Positions 6,179 to 13,474 of a stretch of 18,988 nucleotides of DNA are shown piece by piece; positions within the stretch are counted from its first letter, which is position 1; every line of letters begins with the position of its first letter. Made by a program: the position numbers and the translations under genes. This DNA comes from JBBQIY01 sp964618405. Its GTDB lineage: Bacteria; Verrucomicrobiota; Kiritimatiellia; RFP12; UBA3636. Under the pieces are notes generated by a model that was not told where the DNA came from, made no database searches, and saw nothing but the letters and a program-made list of their open reading frames with translations. The stretch lies in assembly GCA_964618405.1 (NCBI GenBank), contig CAZUAY010000037.1, forward strand, positions 1 through 18,988, read 5' to 3'.

Positions 6179-7855
6179 ATGGCAGGCGAATACGCACTCA
6201 GTCTCGTTGATGTAACCAAACAACACGAAACCAAAATCATTCTCGAAGATATCAATCTCTCGTTTTATCACGGTGCCCATATCGGCGTTATCGGTGCCAA
6301 TGGCTCGGGAAAATCCTCCCTACTCCGAATCCTAGCTGGTCTCGACAAAGAGTTCATGGGTCAGTGTATCATCCCCAAAGGCACTAAAGTTGGCTACCTT
6401 TCTCAAGAACCCCAACTCGATCTCACGAAAACTGTCCAGGAATGCGTTGCTGAAGGCGTTGCCACCTCCCAAGCGCTTCTCGACCGGTATGACGAAATCT
6501 GCGGCCTCCTCGGCGAAGACCTCCCCGATGCAGAACTTGAGAAAATCAATGCTGAAATGGGACGCCTCCAAGACACCATCGATGCCAACGATCTTTGGGA
6601 ACTTGACCACCACGTTGAGATGGCGATGGAAGCCCTCCGTCTCCCGCCAGGTTCCGCTCCAACCGCGCCGCTCTCCGGCGGTGAAGTTCGTCGTGTCGCG
6701 CTCTGCCGCCTTCTTCTCTCGAACCCCGACATCCTTCTCCTCGATGAGCCAACGAACCACCTCGATGCTGAATCGGTTGCTTGGCTCGAAACGTATCTTA
6801 AGAAATTCAAGGGCACGCTCATCGTGGTCACCCATGATCGCTACTTTCTGAGCAACGTCACCGAATGGATGCTGGAACTCGATAGCGGTCGTGCCTACCC
6901 GTACAAGGGCAACTACGAAGCCTGGCTCGAACAAAAGCAAGCGCTCATGCAACGCGAGCAAAAAACGGCCGAATCGCGTCGCAAACTCATCGAAAATGAA
7001 CTTGCCTGGGTGCGCACCAACCCTCAGGGCCGCCATGCGAAGAGCAAAGACCGCATCAAACGCTACGAAGAGCTCGTTACGCAGCAGGTCAGCGTACGCG
7101 AAGACGATCTGCGCATCAGCATCCCGCCCGGCCCCCGCCTCGGCGATCTCGTGGTTCGCGCCAAAGACCTGTCCATGGGATTCGGCGACAAACTTCTCTT
7201 CGAGCACCTCGACTTCGACCTACCCCGCGGCGGCATTGTCGGCGTAATCGGTGGCAACGGCGCCGGTAAAACCACGCTCTTCAAACTCATGACCGGCGCC
7301 TTAACGCCACTTTCCGGCACGCTCGAAGTTGGAAGCACGGTGTGTCTCTCCTACGTCGATCAGTTGCGAGATGCGCTTGATGACAGCCGCACGGTCTATG
7401 AAGAAATTACCGGCGGCAACGAATTCGTTAGCCTTGCCGGCACCCAGCTAATGAACGGTCGCGCCTATTGTAGCCGCTTCAACCTCAAAGGGGCTGACCA
7501 ACAAAAAAAGGTGGGCGTGCTTTCTGGCGGCGAACGCAATCGTGTGCATCTCGCGAAACTCCTCCGTGCGGGCGGCAATCTGCTGCTCCTCGACGAACCT
7601 ACCAACGACCTCGACGTTGCCACGCTACGCTCGCTCGAAGAAGGCCTCTCGGATTTCGGCGGCTGCATCATGGTCGTCAGCCATGATCGCTATTTCCTCG
7701 ACCGCGTTGCCACGCACATTCTTGCGTTTGAAGGTGATAGCAAGGTCACCTGGTTCGAAGGCTCTTACTCGGAATACCACGAACAGCGCCGCCGCTTGCT
7801 CGGCGATGAGGCAGATCGCCCCGTGCGCGTTCGCTTCCGCCCCATGGCTGTTTAG
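6179..7855 (+). CDS. ettA: ABC-F ATPase, EttA-like translational throttle
   Basis: A 558-aa protein with two ABC domains and no membrane segments. Walker A motifs are GANGSGKS (39-46) and GGNGAGKT (358-365). Signature LSGGE occurs at 165-169 and 448-452, and Walker B/switch as DEPTNHLD (189-196) and DEPTNDLD (472-479). The linker holds the basic block NPQGRHAKSKDRIKRYEEL (281-299), matching the P-site tRNA-interaction motif of EttA. The C-terminal domain opens with RLGDLVV as in EttA. EttA binds the ribosomal E site and gates entry into elongation according to the ADP:ATP ratio. Length (E. coli 555 aa) and full collinearity support EttA over Uup or an antibiotic-resistance ABC-F. The start at 6179 is chosen for AAGAAGGAT upstream and the typical MAGEYA opening; the frame remains open to 6092. 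Its last codons (Met-Ala-Val-stop) lie in the inverted repeat shared with the convergent RAYT. Confidence 0.93.
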   Translation: MAGEYALSLVDVTKQHETKIILEDINLSFYHGAHIGVIGANGSGKSSLLRILAGLDKEFMGQCIIPKGTKVGYLSQEPQLDLTKTVQECVAEGVATSQALLDRYDEICGLLGEDLPDAELEKINAEMGRLQDTIDANDLWELDHHVEMAMEALRLPPGSAPTAPLSGGEVRRVALCRLLLSNPDILLLDEPTNHLDAESVAWLETYLKKFKGTLIVVTHDRYFLSNVTEWMLELDSGRAYPYKGNYEAWLEQKQALMQREQKTAESRRKLIENELAWVRTNPQGRHAKSKDRIKRYEELVTQQVSVREDDLRISIPPGPRLGDLVVRAKDLSMGFGDKLLFEHLDFDLPRGGIVGVIGGNGAGKTTLFKLMTGALTPLSGTLEVGSTVCLSYVDQLRDALDDSRTVYEEITGGNEFVSLAGTQLMNGRAYCSRFNLKGADQQKKVGVLSGGERNRVHLAKLLRAGGNLLLLDEPTNDLDVATLRSLEEGLSDFGGCIMVVSHDRYFLDRVATHILAFEGDSKVTWFEGSYSEYHEQRRRLLGDEADRPVRVRFRPMAV

Positions 7856-7884
7856 CCGAGCTGCAAGCCCGGCTAAACAGCCAT
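7844..7884. terminator. Perfect 15-bp inverted repeat holding two stop codons
   Basis: ATGGCTGTTTAGCCG (7844-7858) and its exact complement CGGCTAAACAGCCAT (7870-7884) flank an 11-nt loop. The left arm contains the ABC-F stop (7853-7855) and the right arm the RAYT stop (7873-7875), so both convergent proteins end Met-Ala-Val. It could work as a shared bidirectional terminator, although neither side has a U-tract. It could also be a scar or recognition palindrome of the RAYT element. Confidence 0.6.
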
Positions 7885-8862
7885 ACTTGCGAGCGGCTTG
7901 CGAGCGGGGGACTGCTCGCAAGAAGAGTGTAAAAGCAAGTGAAACCCCTGTGCGAAGCCTTTTACCCTCCCCCTGCAAGCAGTCTCTTGCTTGCAGGCAG
8001 AAGCCGCAATTTCATTGAGCCGTTCGCAAATAGCGCGGCTGATCTTGGCTACGCTCGGAGGAAATTCGCGAGCGGCGGAAATCTCCAAAAGCCTACCTTC
8101 ACAGCAAGCATCGAAAAGCGGCCCAGCGGGCTTGTAGCGCTCGCCGAACGGCTCATGCGTGATACGGATAATCCGGCCACCCTTTGCTAAAACCGCATCG
8201 CGCACCCAGTACTCTTTCTCAGAAATAAAAGGCGATACGAACACAAAGCCTTGCTCCAGCCACCACTGCACATCCGCTTGCGTTTTGGCCCATTCCTCCG
8301 GTGTAATTTGCCGCGAAATACGGATCGCCACCCGACGCGGATGCATCAGGAGCGACGGGTTTCCAAAGCCGGTTAGCACGATTCGGCAACCAGAAAGCGG
8401 AGGCAAGTCTCGCGCAGTTTGAAAATAGGCTGGGTTCGCCTTTCGCAAACGGTAGCGGCGCACATTATCGCGGATGTAAGCCACCTCGGTTTCGAGTTGT
8501 TCGCGATCTAAAACTAAACTGTCATACATGCCCTCGGCAAAGACCGCATAGTCCACATGACGCTTCACGCCGATCTTAAACGCCCGAACCACCTCGCGAA
8601 GCGTCACGCCATTCGGAAGAGACTCCACCACATGCGCGATAAAGTGCACGTGATCGGGCATGAGCTGGTAATGGCCAAGCTTGAACTGAGGGTAGAACTT
8701 ATGTATTCCAAGCAATTCCTTCTGGATGATACGGCCAATATCCGTAAGGATGAAGGCCTCCTGCGTGATACGGCAGAACCACGCATTCGGAGCCGCCTTA
8801 AGCGTGATCATCGCCACACCGGGGCGATTGTAATCATAGTTGGAGCGAGGGCGATTTGGCAT
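7873..8862 (-). CDS. REP-associated tyrosine transposase with DprA-like C-terminal domain
   Basis: A 329-aa protein. Residues ~10-150 are a Y1/HUH transposase domain of the RAYT group: HVH at 71-73 within LMPDHVHFIAHV is the metal-binding HUH motif, and Tyr129 in EVAYIRDNVRR is the likely nucleophile. RAYTs nick single-stranded REP DNA. Residues ~168-262 do not belong to a standard RAYT. They read GNPSLLMHPRRVAIRISR, a helix, GFVFVSPFIS, EKEYWVRDAVLAKGGRIIRI and LFDACCEGRLLEIS. This follows the layout of DprA/SLOG Rossmann domains; the assignment is by eye. Residues ~289-329 are encoded by a REP element and are probably read-through. The ATG at 8862 is chosen because the frame upstream (open to 9222) is only repeat DNA. 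No Shine-Dalgarno is present, but an extended -10 lies just upstream. Confidence 0.8.
   Translation of the reverse strand: MPNRPRSNYDYNRPGVAMITLKAAPNAWFCRITQEAFILTDIGRIIQKELLGIHKFYPQFKLGHYQLMPDHVHFIAHVVESLPNGVTLREVVRAFKIGVKRHVDYAVFAEGMYDSLVLDREQLETEVAYIRDNVRRYRLRKANPAYFQTARDLPPLSGCRIVLTGFGNPSLLMHPRRVAIRISRQITPEEWAKTQADVQWWLEQGFVFVSPFISEKEYWVRDAVLAKGGRIIRITHEPFGERYKPAGPLFDACCEGRLLEISAAREFPPSVAKISRAICERLNEIAASACKQETACRGRVKGFAQGFHLLLHSSCEQSPARKPLASMAV
7887..7998. repeat. REP-like element, left copy (inside RAYT 3' end)
   Basis: This is a palindromic element in the same orientation as the array at 8884-9212. CTTGCGAG (7898-7905) pairs with CTCGCAAG (7915-7922). The core reads AAGAGTGTAAAAGC, then a ~20-nt middle, then TTTTACCCTCC. 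It ends in a perfect hairpin CCTGCAAGCA (7972-7981) with TGCTTGCAGG (7988-7997). It closely matches the third unit of the right array. It lies within the last ~40 codons of the RAYT. Confidence 0.8.
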
Positions 8863-8883
8863 AACAGCGCAGATTGTAGCACA
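8863..8883 (-). promoter_or_regulatory. Extended -10 promoter of the RAYT
   Basis: On the minus strand TGCTACAAT ends at 8873 (hexamer 8878-8873), an extended -10 with five of six consensus bases. There is no clear -35. The start of transcription would fall about 4 nt before the ATG at 8862, giving a nearly leaderless mRNA, which fits the lack of a ribosome-binding site. Confidence 0.4.
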
Positions 8884-9212
8884 ACTTGCGAGCTGAGAAT
8901 AGCCCCAACGGCTTGCGAGCAGAGGACTGCCCGCAAGAAGAGGGTAAAAACTGGCGGCCCCTCTTGCGAAGCTTTTTACTCTCCTCCCAGCTTGCCGGCT
9001 GAGACAGCCCGCAAGAAGAGGGTAAAACTGGCGGCCCCTCTTGCGAAGCTTTTTACTCTCCTCCCAGCTTGCCGGCTGAGACAGCCCGCAAGGAGAGTGT
9101 AAAAGCAAGTGAAACCCTGTGCGTAGCTTTTTACTCTCCTCCTGCAAGCAGTCCCGTGCTTGCAGGCAGGCACCTCTCGCGGAGCTTTTTCCTCTCCTCC
9201 CTACTTGCCGGC
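8884..9212. repeat. REP-like array upstream of RAYT
   Basis: Units in direct orientation lie at 8930-9007 (78 bp), 9008-9084 (77 bp) and 9085-9170 (86 bp), with a partial unit at 9173-9212. Units 1 and 2 are nearly identical, differing by one A in an A-run. Each has a G/A-rich arm (such as AAGAGGGTAAAA) and a complementary arm (TTTTTACTCTCCT). The trailing sequence is either AGCTTGCCGGCT or the hairpin CCTGCAAGCA/TGCTTGCAGG (9141-9150, 9157-9166). The last partial unit runs into the final codons of the amidohydrolase at 9201. This accounts for the 338-nt non-coding stretch; the frames open through it show no domain. Confidence 0.85.
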
Positions 9213-10502
9213 ATTTGCCCAATCGCGAATCGCGCGCATCTCGTGGCAGAGCTTCGAATAATCAAGCGTTTTAAACTCACCGTCACGGTAAAGAATTTCA
9301 CCGTCAACAACCGTAAGCCGGTTCTCCATGCCAGAAGCGGCATAAACGAGGTTCGAAACGATGTTGTGCACAGGCTGCATATTCGGGGTTGTAAGATCCA
9401 TCGCGATGAAATCCGCTTTCTTCCCTTTTACAAGCGAGCCGATATCCGGATCATGGAGCGCTGCCGCACCACCCTGCGTAGCCATGTCAAGAATCGTCTG
9501 CGCAGGCATTTCAAGCGGATTCAATTTGTCCACCTTTTGCAACAGCGAAGCGAGATACATTTCGCGGAACATATTCTGCGCATTGTTCGAGGCAGGACCA
9601 TCCGTCCCGATGGATACAGGAACGCCGTGTGCCAGCATCTTTGCCAGCGGCGCAACGCCGGAGGCCAATTTCATGTTTGAGGCGGGATTATGAACAATCG
9701 CGCAACCACATTGTGCGGCAATCTCGAGATCAACATCATTCACATCCACCATGTGGAAGAGCGTCGTATCATCCTTCAAAATGCCAATTGAACGACAGTA
9801 GTCTACCGGCCGCATGCCGCGCGCTTGTACACAGGACTGCGTCTCGCCCGTCGTTTCCGCTAGATGGAGGCCGAAGAGAAAGCCTAACTCATCGGCCAGC
9901 GCACGGCAATTCTGGAGAAGTTCCGGAGTCGTGGTATAGATCGCATGTGGGGCGATCGCGCCACGGACACGCGGGTTCGATTTCCACGTCTTCGCATAGC
10001 CACGAACGCGCTTAAAAAGCTCATCCTCCGTCGCGCCGGCAAGCCCCGGGAAAAACATCGTTACGGATTCCGCCAAAACCGCGCGGATCCCCGCCTGAGT
10101 AACCGCCTCAAAAACAGCATCCTCCATCATGTACATGTCGTAGAATGCCGTACAACCAAAGCGAATAAGTTCCGCGCAGGAAAACAACGAAGCCGTCCGA
10201 ACGATTTCGTGCGTCAGTCGAGCCTCGACCGGAAAGATGTCTTGCTGCAGCCAATCCATCAACGCCTTATCGTCAGAAAAACCGCGCAGGGCGCTCATCG
10301 GAATATGCGTATGACCGTTCACAAGACCTGGAAGAATGGCGCTCTCTCCCATGTCGAGAATTTCATCGCTGGGATGACGTGAAACAACGTCGTTGCGCGT
10401 ACCCATATCGGTGATTTTACCACCTTCGACTGCCAACGCTCCATTTCGAATGATGTCGCGGGTTTCGTTCTGAGTGATAAGGTAGTCGGCTGTGTAAATC
10501 AT
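9201..10502 (-). CDS. mtaD: MTA/SAH deaminase-type amidohydrolase
   Basis: A 433-aa metal-dependent hydrolase of the TRZ/ATZ-like amidohydrolase family, close to 5'-methylthioadenosine/S-adenosylhomocysteine deaminase. Metal ligands: HTH (His64, His66) in LPGLVNGHTH, His213 in FGLHLAET, and Asp301 in SIGTDGPASNN; HNPASNMKLASG (from His271) is a family hallmark. It would deaminate MTA or SAH to the inosine form in nucleoside and sulphur salvage. Related members act on guanine or s-triazines, so the substrate is probable, not certain. The ATG at 10502 is preferred over an in-frame TTG at 10514. It follows trkH by 40 nt on the same strand and may be co-transcribed. Its 3' end overlaps the partial REP unit. 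Confidence 0.85.
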   Translation of the reverse strand: MIYTADYLITQNETRDIIRNGALAVEGGKITDMGTRNDVVSRHPSDEILDMGESAILPGLVNGHTHIPMSALRGFSDDKALMDWLQQDIFPVEARLTHEIVRTASLFSCAELIRFGCTAFYDMYMMEDAVFEAVTQAGIRAVLAESVTMFFPGLAGATEDELFKRVRGYAKTWKSNPRVRGAIAPHAIYTTTPELLQNCRALADELGFLFGLHLAETTGETQSCVQARGMRPVDYCRSIGILKDDTTLFHMVDVNDVDLEIAAQCGCAIVHNPASNMKLASGVAPLAKMLAHGVPVSIGTDGPASNNAQNMFREMYLASLLQKVDKLNPLEMPAQTILDMATQGGAAALHDPDIGSLVKGKKADFIAMDLTTPNMQPVHNIVSNLVYAASGMENRLTVVDGEILYRDGEFKTLDYSKLCHEMRAIRDWANAGK

Positions 10503-10542
10503 ATTCGTTTCCAATCAAGTTGCTTGTGTTCCAGTAGATGCC

Positions 10543-11994
10543 CTACCGCTTCCAGAGCCCAGGCAGGAACATGATGAGGATGGTGTAGAGTTCGAGGCGA
10601 CCGAGCAGCATGCAGATGATCAGAATCGTCTGGCCTGTTGCGGGGATGGCGGCGTAGTTTTGCGTGGCACCGACCGCGTTGAGCCCTGGTCCCACGTTGC
10701 AGAGCGAGGCGATCACCGATGAGGTTGCCGTCTCGAGGTTAGGCGTGTAAAAGGTCATCAGAAGCGAGCTGATCGCGAAAACAAGAACGAAAATCGCGAA
10801 GAACGCCGAAATGTGCATCACGACATCCTGCTCAACGGGTTTATTGCCGAGCTTGATCCGAATCGCCGCCGCAGGACGCATAAATAGTTTGATTTCACGA
10901 ACCGTCTTTTTGAAGATGATCATCATCCGAACAATCTTGATTCCACCGCTGGTGGATCCAGCGCAACCGCCCGCAAACATCATGATCATCAGCAACAGAC
11001 GTGATGCTTGTGGCCAGAGATCAAAGTCCGCCGTGCAGAAGCCCGTCGTCGTCATGACCGACGTGCCGGTGAAGAATGCATCGCGAAAACAGTGCCGCAA
11101 CGTGCCGTATCCATTGAACCAGATATTCAGAGTCATGAAGAGGCCACAGGCGGCGAGAAAAAAGAAATACGCCTTGAATTCAGGATCCTTTAAATACCGT
11201 CCAGGCTTGCCGATCACCGCGTAATGGTGGAGCGAAAAGTTCACACCCGCTATGAACATGAAAGCCGTGAGGATTGCATCGATTGTCGCACTGTTGTAAT
11301 ACGCCACACTGGCCGAACGAGTCGAGAAACCACCCGTAGCAATCGTCGAGAAAGAATGGCAGATCGCATCGAACCAACCCATGCCACCCACGAACTTGAG
11401 CAAGATCGCTTCCGTGAGGGTCAGCAACAGGTAAACACCCCACAAGAGTTTCGCCGTGGTGGTGATGTGGGGGGTCAGCCTATCCTTGAAGGGACCTGGC
11501 ATTTCAGCGCGGTAGATCTGCATCCCGCCAACGCCCAAAAACGGCAGAATTGCCACACAAAGCACGAGCACGCCCATGCCGCCAAACCAATGCGTCAGCG
11601 CGCGCCAAAACAGAATGCCACGAGGAATACTCTCCAGATCGGATAAGATCGATGAGCCTGTTGTAGTAAAACCCGACACCGTTTCGAATATCGCAGGGAT
11701 TACGTTCGGAATTACACCCGAGAAGAGATAAGGTAGCGCCCCTACCAGAGCAACCGAAATCCAGCCAAAGGTCACGATTCCGAAACCTTCACGACGTCCT
11801 AAATTGACTTCGCCCCTCGTGAGCAAACCCATGACGACCGATATTGCAAGCGTCAAAAAACCTGACTTCACAAAGGCCATCTGAACGTCACGACCATCGC
11901 CAAGGTAAAACGAAACGCCTGCACAGGCCAAAATCGCTAGTCCGATGACCAGCGTCATATACGACACAAGATGCAGAACAATGCGTTTATTCAT
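10543..11994 (-). CDS. trkH: Trk-type potassium uptake protein TrkH
   Basis: A 483-aa polytopic inner-membrane protein. The four pore loops of the Trk/Ktr/HKT superfamily are all visible: SGFTTTGSS (TTTG at 110-113), STIATGGFSTRS (218-222), TSVMTTTGFCTADF (315-319) and SLCNVGPGLNAVG (433-437). The conserved GSTSGGIKIVR (about 346-356) precedes the fourth unit. The ATG at 11994 removes a basic, non-membrane leader present if the frame is read from 12081. TrkH forms the potassium-conducting dimer gated by TrkA, whose gene ends 10 nt upstream on the same strand, so the pair forms one unit. Confidence 0.95.
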   Translation of the reverse strand: MNKRIVLHLVSYMTLVIGLAILACAGVSFYLGDGRDVQMAFVKSGFLTLAISVVMGLLTRGEVNLGRREGFGIVTFGWISVALVGALPYLFSGVIPNVIPAIFETVSGFTTTGSSILSDLESIPRGILFWRALTHWFGGMGVLVLCVAILPFLGVGGMQIYRAEMPGPFKDRLTPHITTTAKLLWGVYLLLTLTEAILLKFVGGMGWFDAICHSFSTIATGGFSTRSASVAYYNSATIDAILTAFMFIAGVNFSLHHYAVIGKPGRYLKDPEFKAYFFFLAACGLFMTLNIWFNGYGTLRHCFRDAFFTGTSVMTTTGFCTADFDLWPQASRLLLMIMMFAGGCAGSTSGGIKIVRMMIIFKKTVREIKLFMRPAAAIRIKLGNKPVEQDVVMHISAFFAIFVLVFAISSLLMTFYTPNLETATSSVIASLCNVGPGLNAVGATQNYAAIPATGQTILIICMLLGRLELYTILIMFLPGLWKR

Positions 11995-12004
11995 AGTACC
12001 GGAA

Positions 12005-13354
12005 TCACTTACGGAACATTTCCTGGATTTTCTTGACGACCGATGGATCCGTGAAAACAAGCACTCGGTCGCCCGCATCAATGATCAATTCGCCCGTCGC
12101 TGGCATTACCTCTTTGTCCCTGAGCACAATGGCAATGATAGAATCGCGAGGGAATCGGATGTCCTTAACCGCTTGGCCGACACATTTATTGTTCTCAGAG
12201 ACCTGAATGTCGAGTAACTCTCCAGGGAGGTTATGCAACAACGCAGCAGCACGCACATTGCGGCTTCGCAAATAGTGCAAAATGCCGTGTGTGATCGATT
12301 CGAAAGGACTGATGATGCGATCCACAAGCCCCAGACTCTCCAACGCTGAAATATATTCCGTACGGGCGATCTGCGTAATCGTAAAATCAGCACCCTTCTT
12401 ACGCGCCATAAGACAGTTCATCACGTTGTTTTCGTCATCGCCGGTGACTCCAATGAACGCCGTGCGGGGAATGATGCCGGTTTCATCAAGCGCTGACCCC
12501 GAAAGCGCATCCGCACGCAGCACCAGCGTGCGCTCGAGTTCACCCGCGCAATACATCGCACGTTCCTCATCCTTCTCCATGAGCACGACTTCGATGTCAA
12601 GCTTCTCAAGTATCTTGGCTGCCATCAGACCAATATCGCCCCCGCCGGCGATGATCACCTTCTCGAACGGCGTCTGTTTCGGATTCATCCATAGCGAGAA
12701 CATTCGAATGTCGCTCGGCGAACCGACAAGATACACGGAGTCACCCGCTGCAAAAACCGTCCCGCCGCGAGGAATAATAAGTCCGCCATGCCGCCTAACA
12801 GCAATAATCCGCATCCGCCGAAGTAACTCACGATCTGGCAATGTCGCCGGTGTGACGCCGATGATCGGACTGCCTGCTATGACATCGAACCCCGCCACCA
12901 TGGCACGTCCCTCAAAGAGATCGAACGACTCGATCGCACCCGGCAAGGCCAGCGCACGACAAATTTCGTTTGCACAAGCCGTTTTTTGATTGATGACCAA
13001 ATCAATGCCCATATTGCCGAGATTGTATTTCGACGACGTTTTCTGGTCCTGAAGGCTCGAAACCCGCGCAATCGTCCGCGGAACACCCACAGAATGCGCA
13101 AGCAGGCACGCAAGGATATTCGTCTCTTCGTGATCGGTTACGGCAACCAAAAGGTCCGCCTTATCGGCTTCGGCCTGCTCCAGCACATCAGGGTTCGACC
13201 CTGACCCGCAGACGGTCAACACATCCAAGTGATCGTCGGCCAAAGCCAGCGCATCCGCCCGCTCGTCAATCATGACCACGCTGAAACGGTCGCCACTAAG
13301 CCGTTCGGCCAGCAGTCTTCCCGCATTTCCAGCTCCAACGATGACAATTTTCAT
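12005..13354 (-). CDS. trkA: Trk system potassium uptake regulator TrkA
   Basis: A 449-aa cytoplasmic protein made of two tandem RCK units. Each has a Rossmann nucleotide-binding domain (MKIVIVGAGNAG with GAGNAG at 7-12; VIIAGGGDIG with GGGDIG at 237-242) followed by a TrkA-C domain (first one near GSPIIGVTPATLP to GDSVYLVG; second one near NNKCVGQAVKDIRFP to GDRVLVF). It binds NAD(H)/ATP and gates TrkH. The ATG at 13354 gives the canonical MKIVIVGAGN start; an upstream TTG at 13378 would add eight residues. The start appears to coincide with the predicted transcription start. It is divergent from the DUF3127 gene. Confidence 0.95.
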   Translation of the reverse strand: MKIVIVGAGNAGRLLAERLSGDRFSVVMIDERADALALADDHLDVLTVCGSGSNPDVLEQAEADKADLLVAVTDHEETNILACLLAHSVGVPRTIARVSSLQDQKTSSKYNLGNMGIDLVINQKTACANEICRALALPGAIESFDLFEGRAMVAGFDVIAGSPIIGVTPATLPDRELLRRMRIIAVRRHGGLIIPRGGTVFAAGDSVYLVGSPSDIRMFSLWMNPKQTPFEKVIIAGGGDIGLMAAKILEKLDIEVVLMEKDEERAMYCAGELERTLVLRADALSGSALDETGIIPRTAFIGVTGDDENNVMNCLMARKKGADFTITQIARTEYISALESLGLVDRIISPFESITHGILHYLRSRNVRAAALLHNLPGELLDIQVSENNKCVGQAVKDIRFPRDSIIAIVLRDKEVMPATGELIIDAGDRVLVFTDPSVVKKIQEMFRK

Positions 13355-13360
13355 TCGGTT

Positions 13361-13389
13361 ATGATACAGAAATCGCAAAAGATAAACAA
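13361..13389 (-). promoter_or_regulatory. Candidate leaderless promoter of trkA
   Basis: On the minus strand: TTGTTT (13389-13384), a 17-nt spacer, then TATCAT (13366-13361). Only six bases separate the -10 from the ATG at 13354, so the predicted first transcribed base is the A of the start codon. No Shine-Dalgarno exists there, consistent with a leaderless mRNA. Confidence 0.4.
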
Positions 13390-13415
13390 CCCCGTTGGTA
13401 CTCTAAAAAATTACC

Positions 13416-13445
13416 TTGCCCTTCCCTGTCCGTTTTCTGTACACT
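13416..13445 (+). promoter_or_regulatory. Promoter of DUF3127 gene (TTGCCC-N18-TACACT)
   Basis: TTGCCC (13416-13421), an 18-nt spacer, and TACACT (13440-13445), identical in both hexamers and in spacing to the ABC-F promoter at 6099-6128. AGGAG (13460-13464) lies 10 nt before the ATG at 13475. Confidence 0.55.
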
Positions 13446-13474
13446 AGAAGCATATTTTTAGGAGCACTTTTATT

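Noticed and set aside
6179..7855. Antibiotic-resistance ABC-F protein
   Set aside because: Length, linker motif and C-terminal opening match EttA throughout, and no extended resistance-type linker is present.
7887..9212. CRISPR array
   Set aside because: The units are contiguous 77-86 bp palindromic repeats without unique spacers, and no cas genes are present.
8863..9222. N-terminal 120-residue extension of the RAYT
   Set aside because: It is entirely REP-array DNA, shows no domain, and the HUH domain starts soon after the ATG at 8862.
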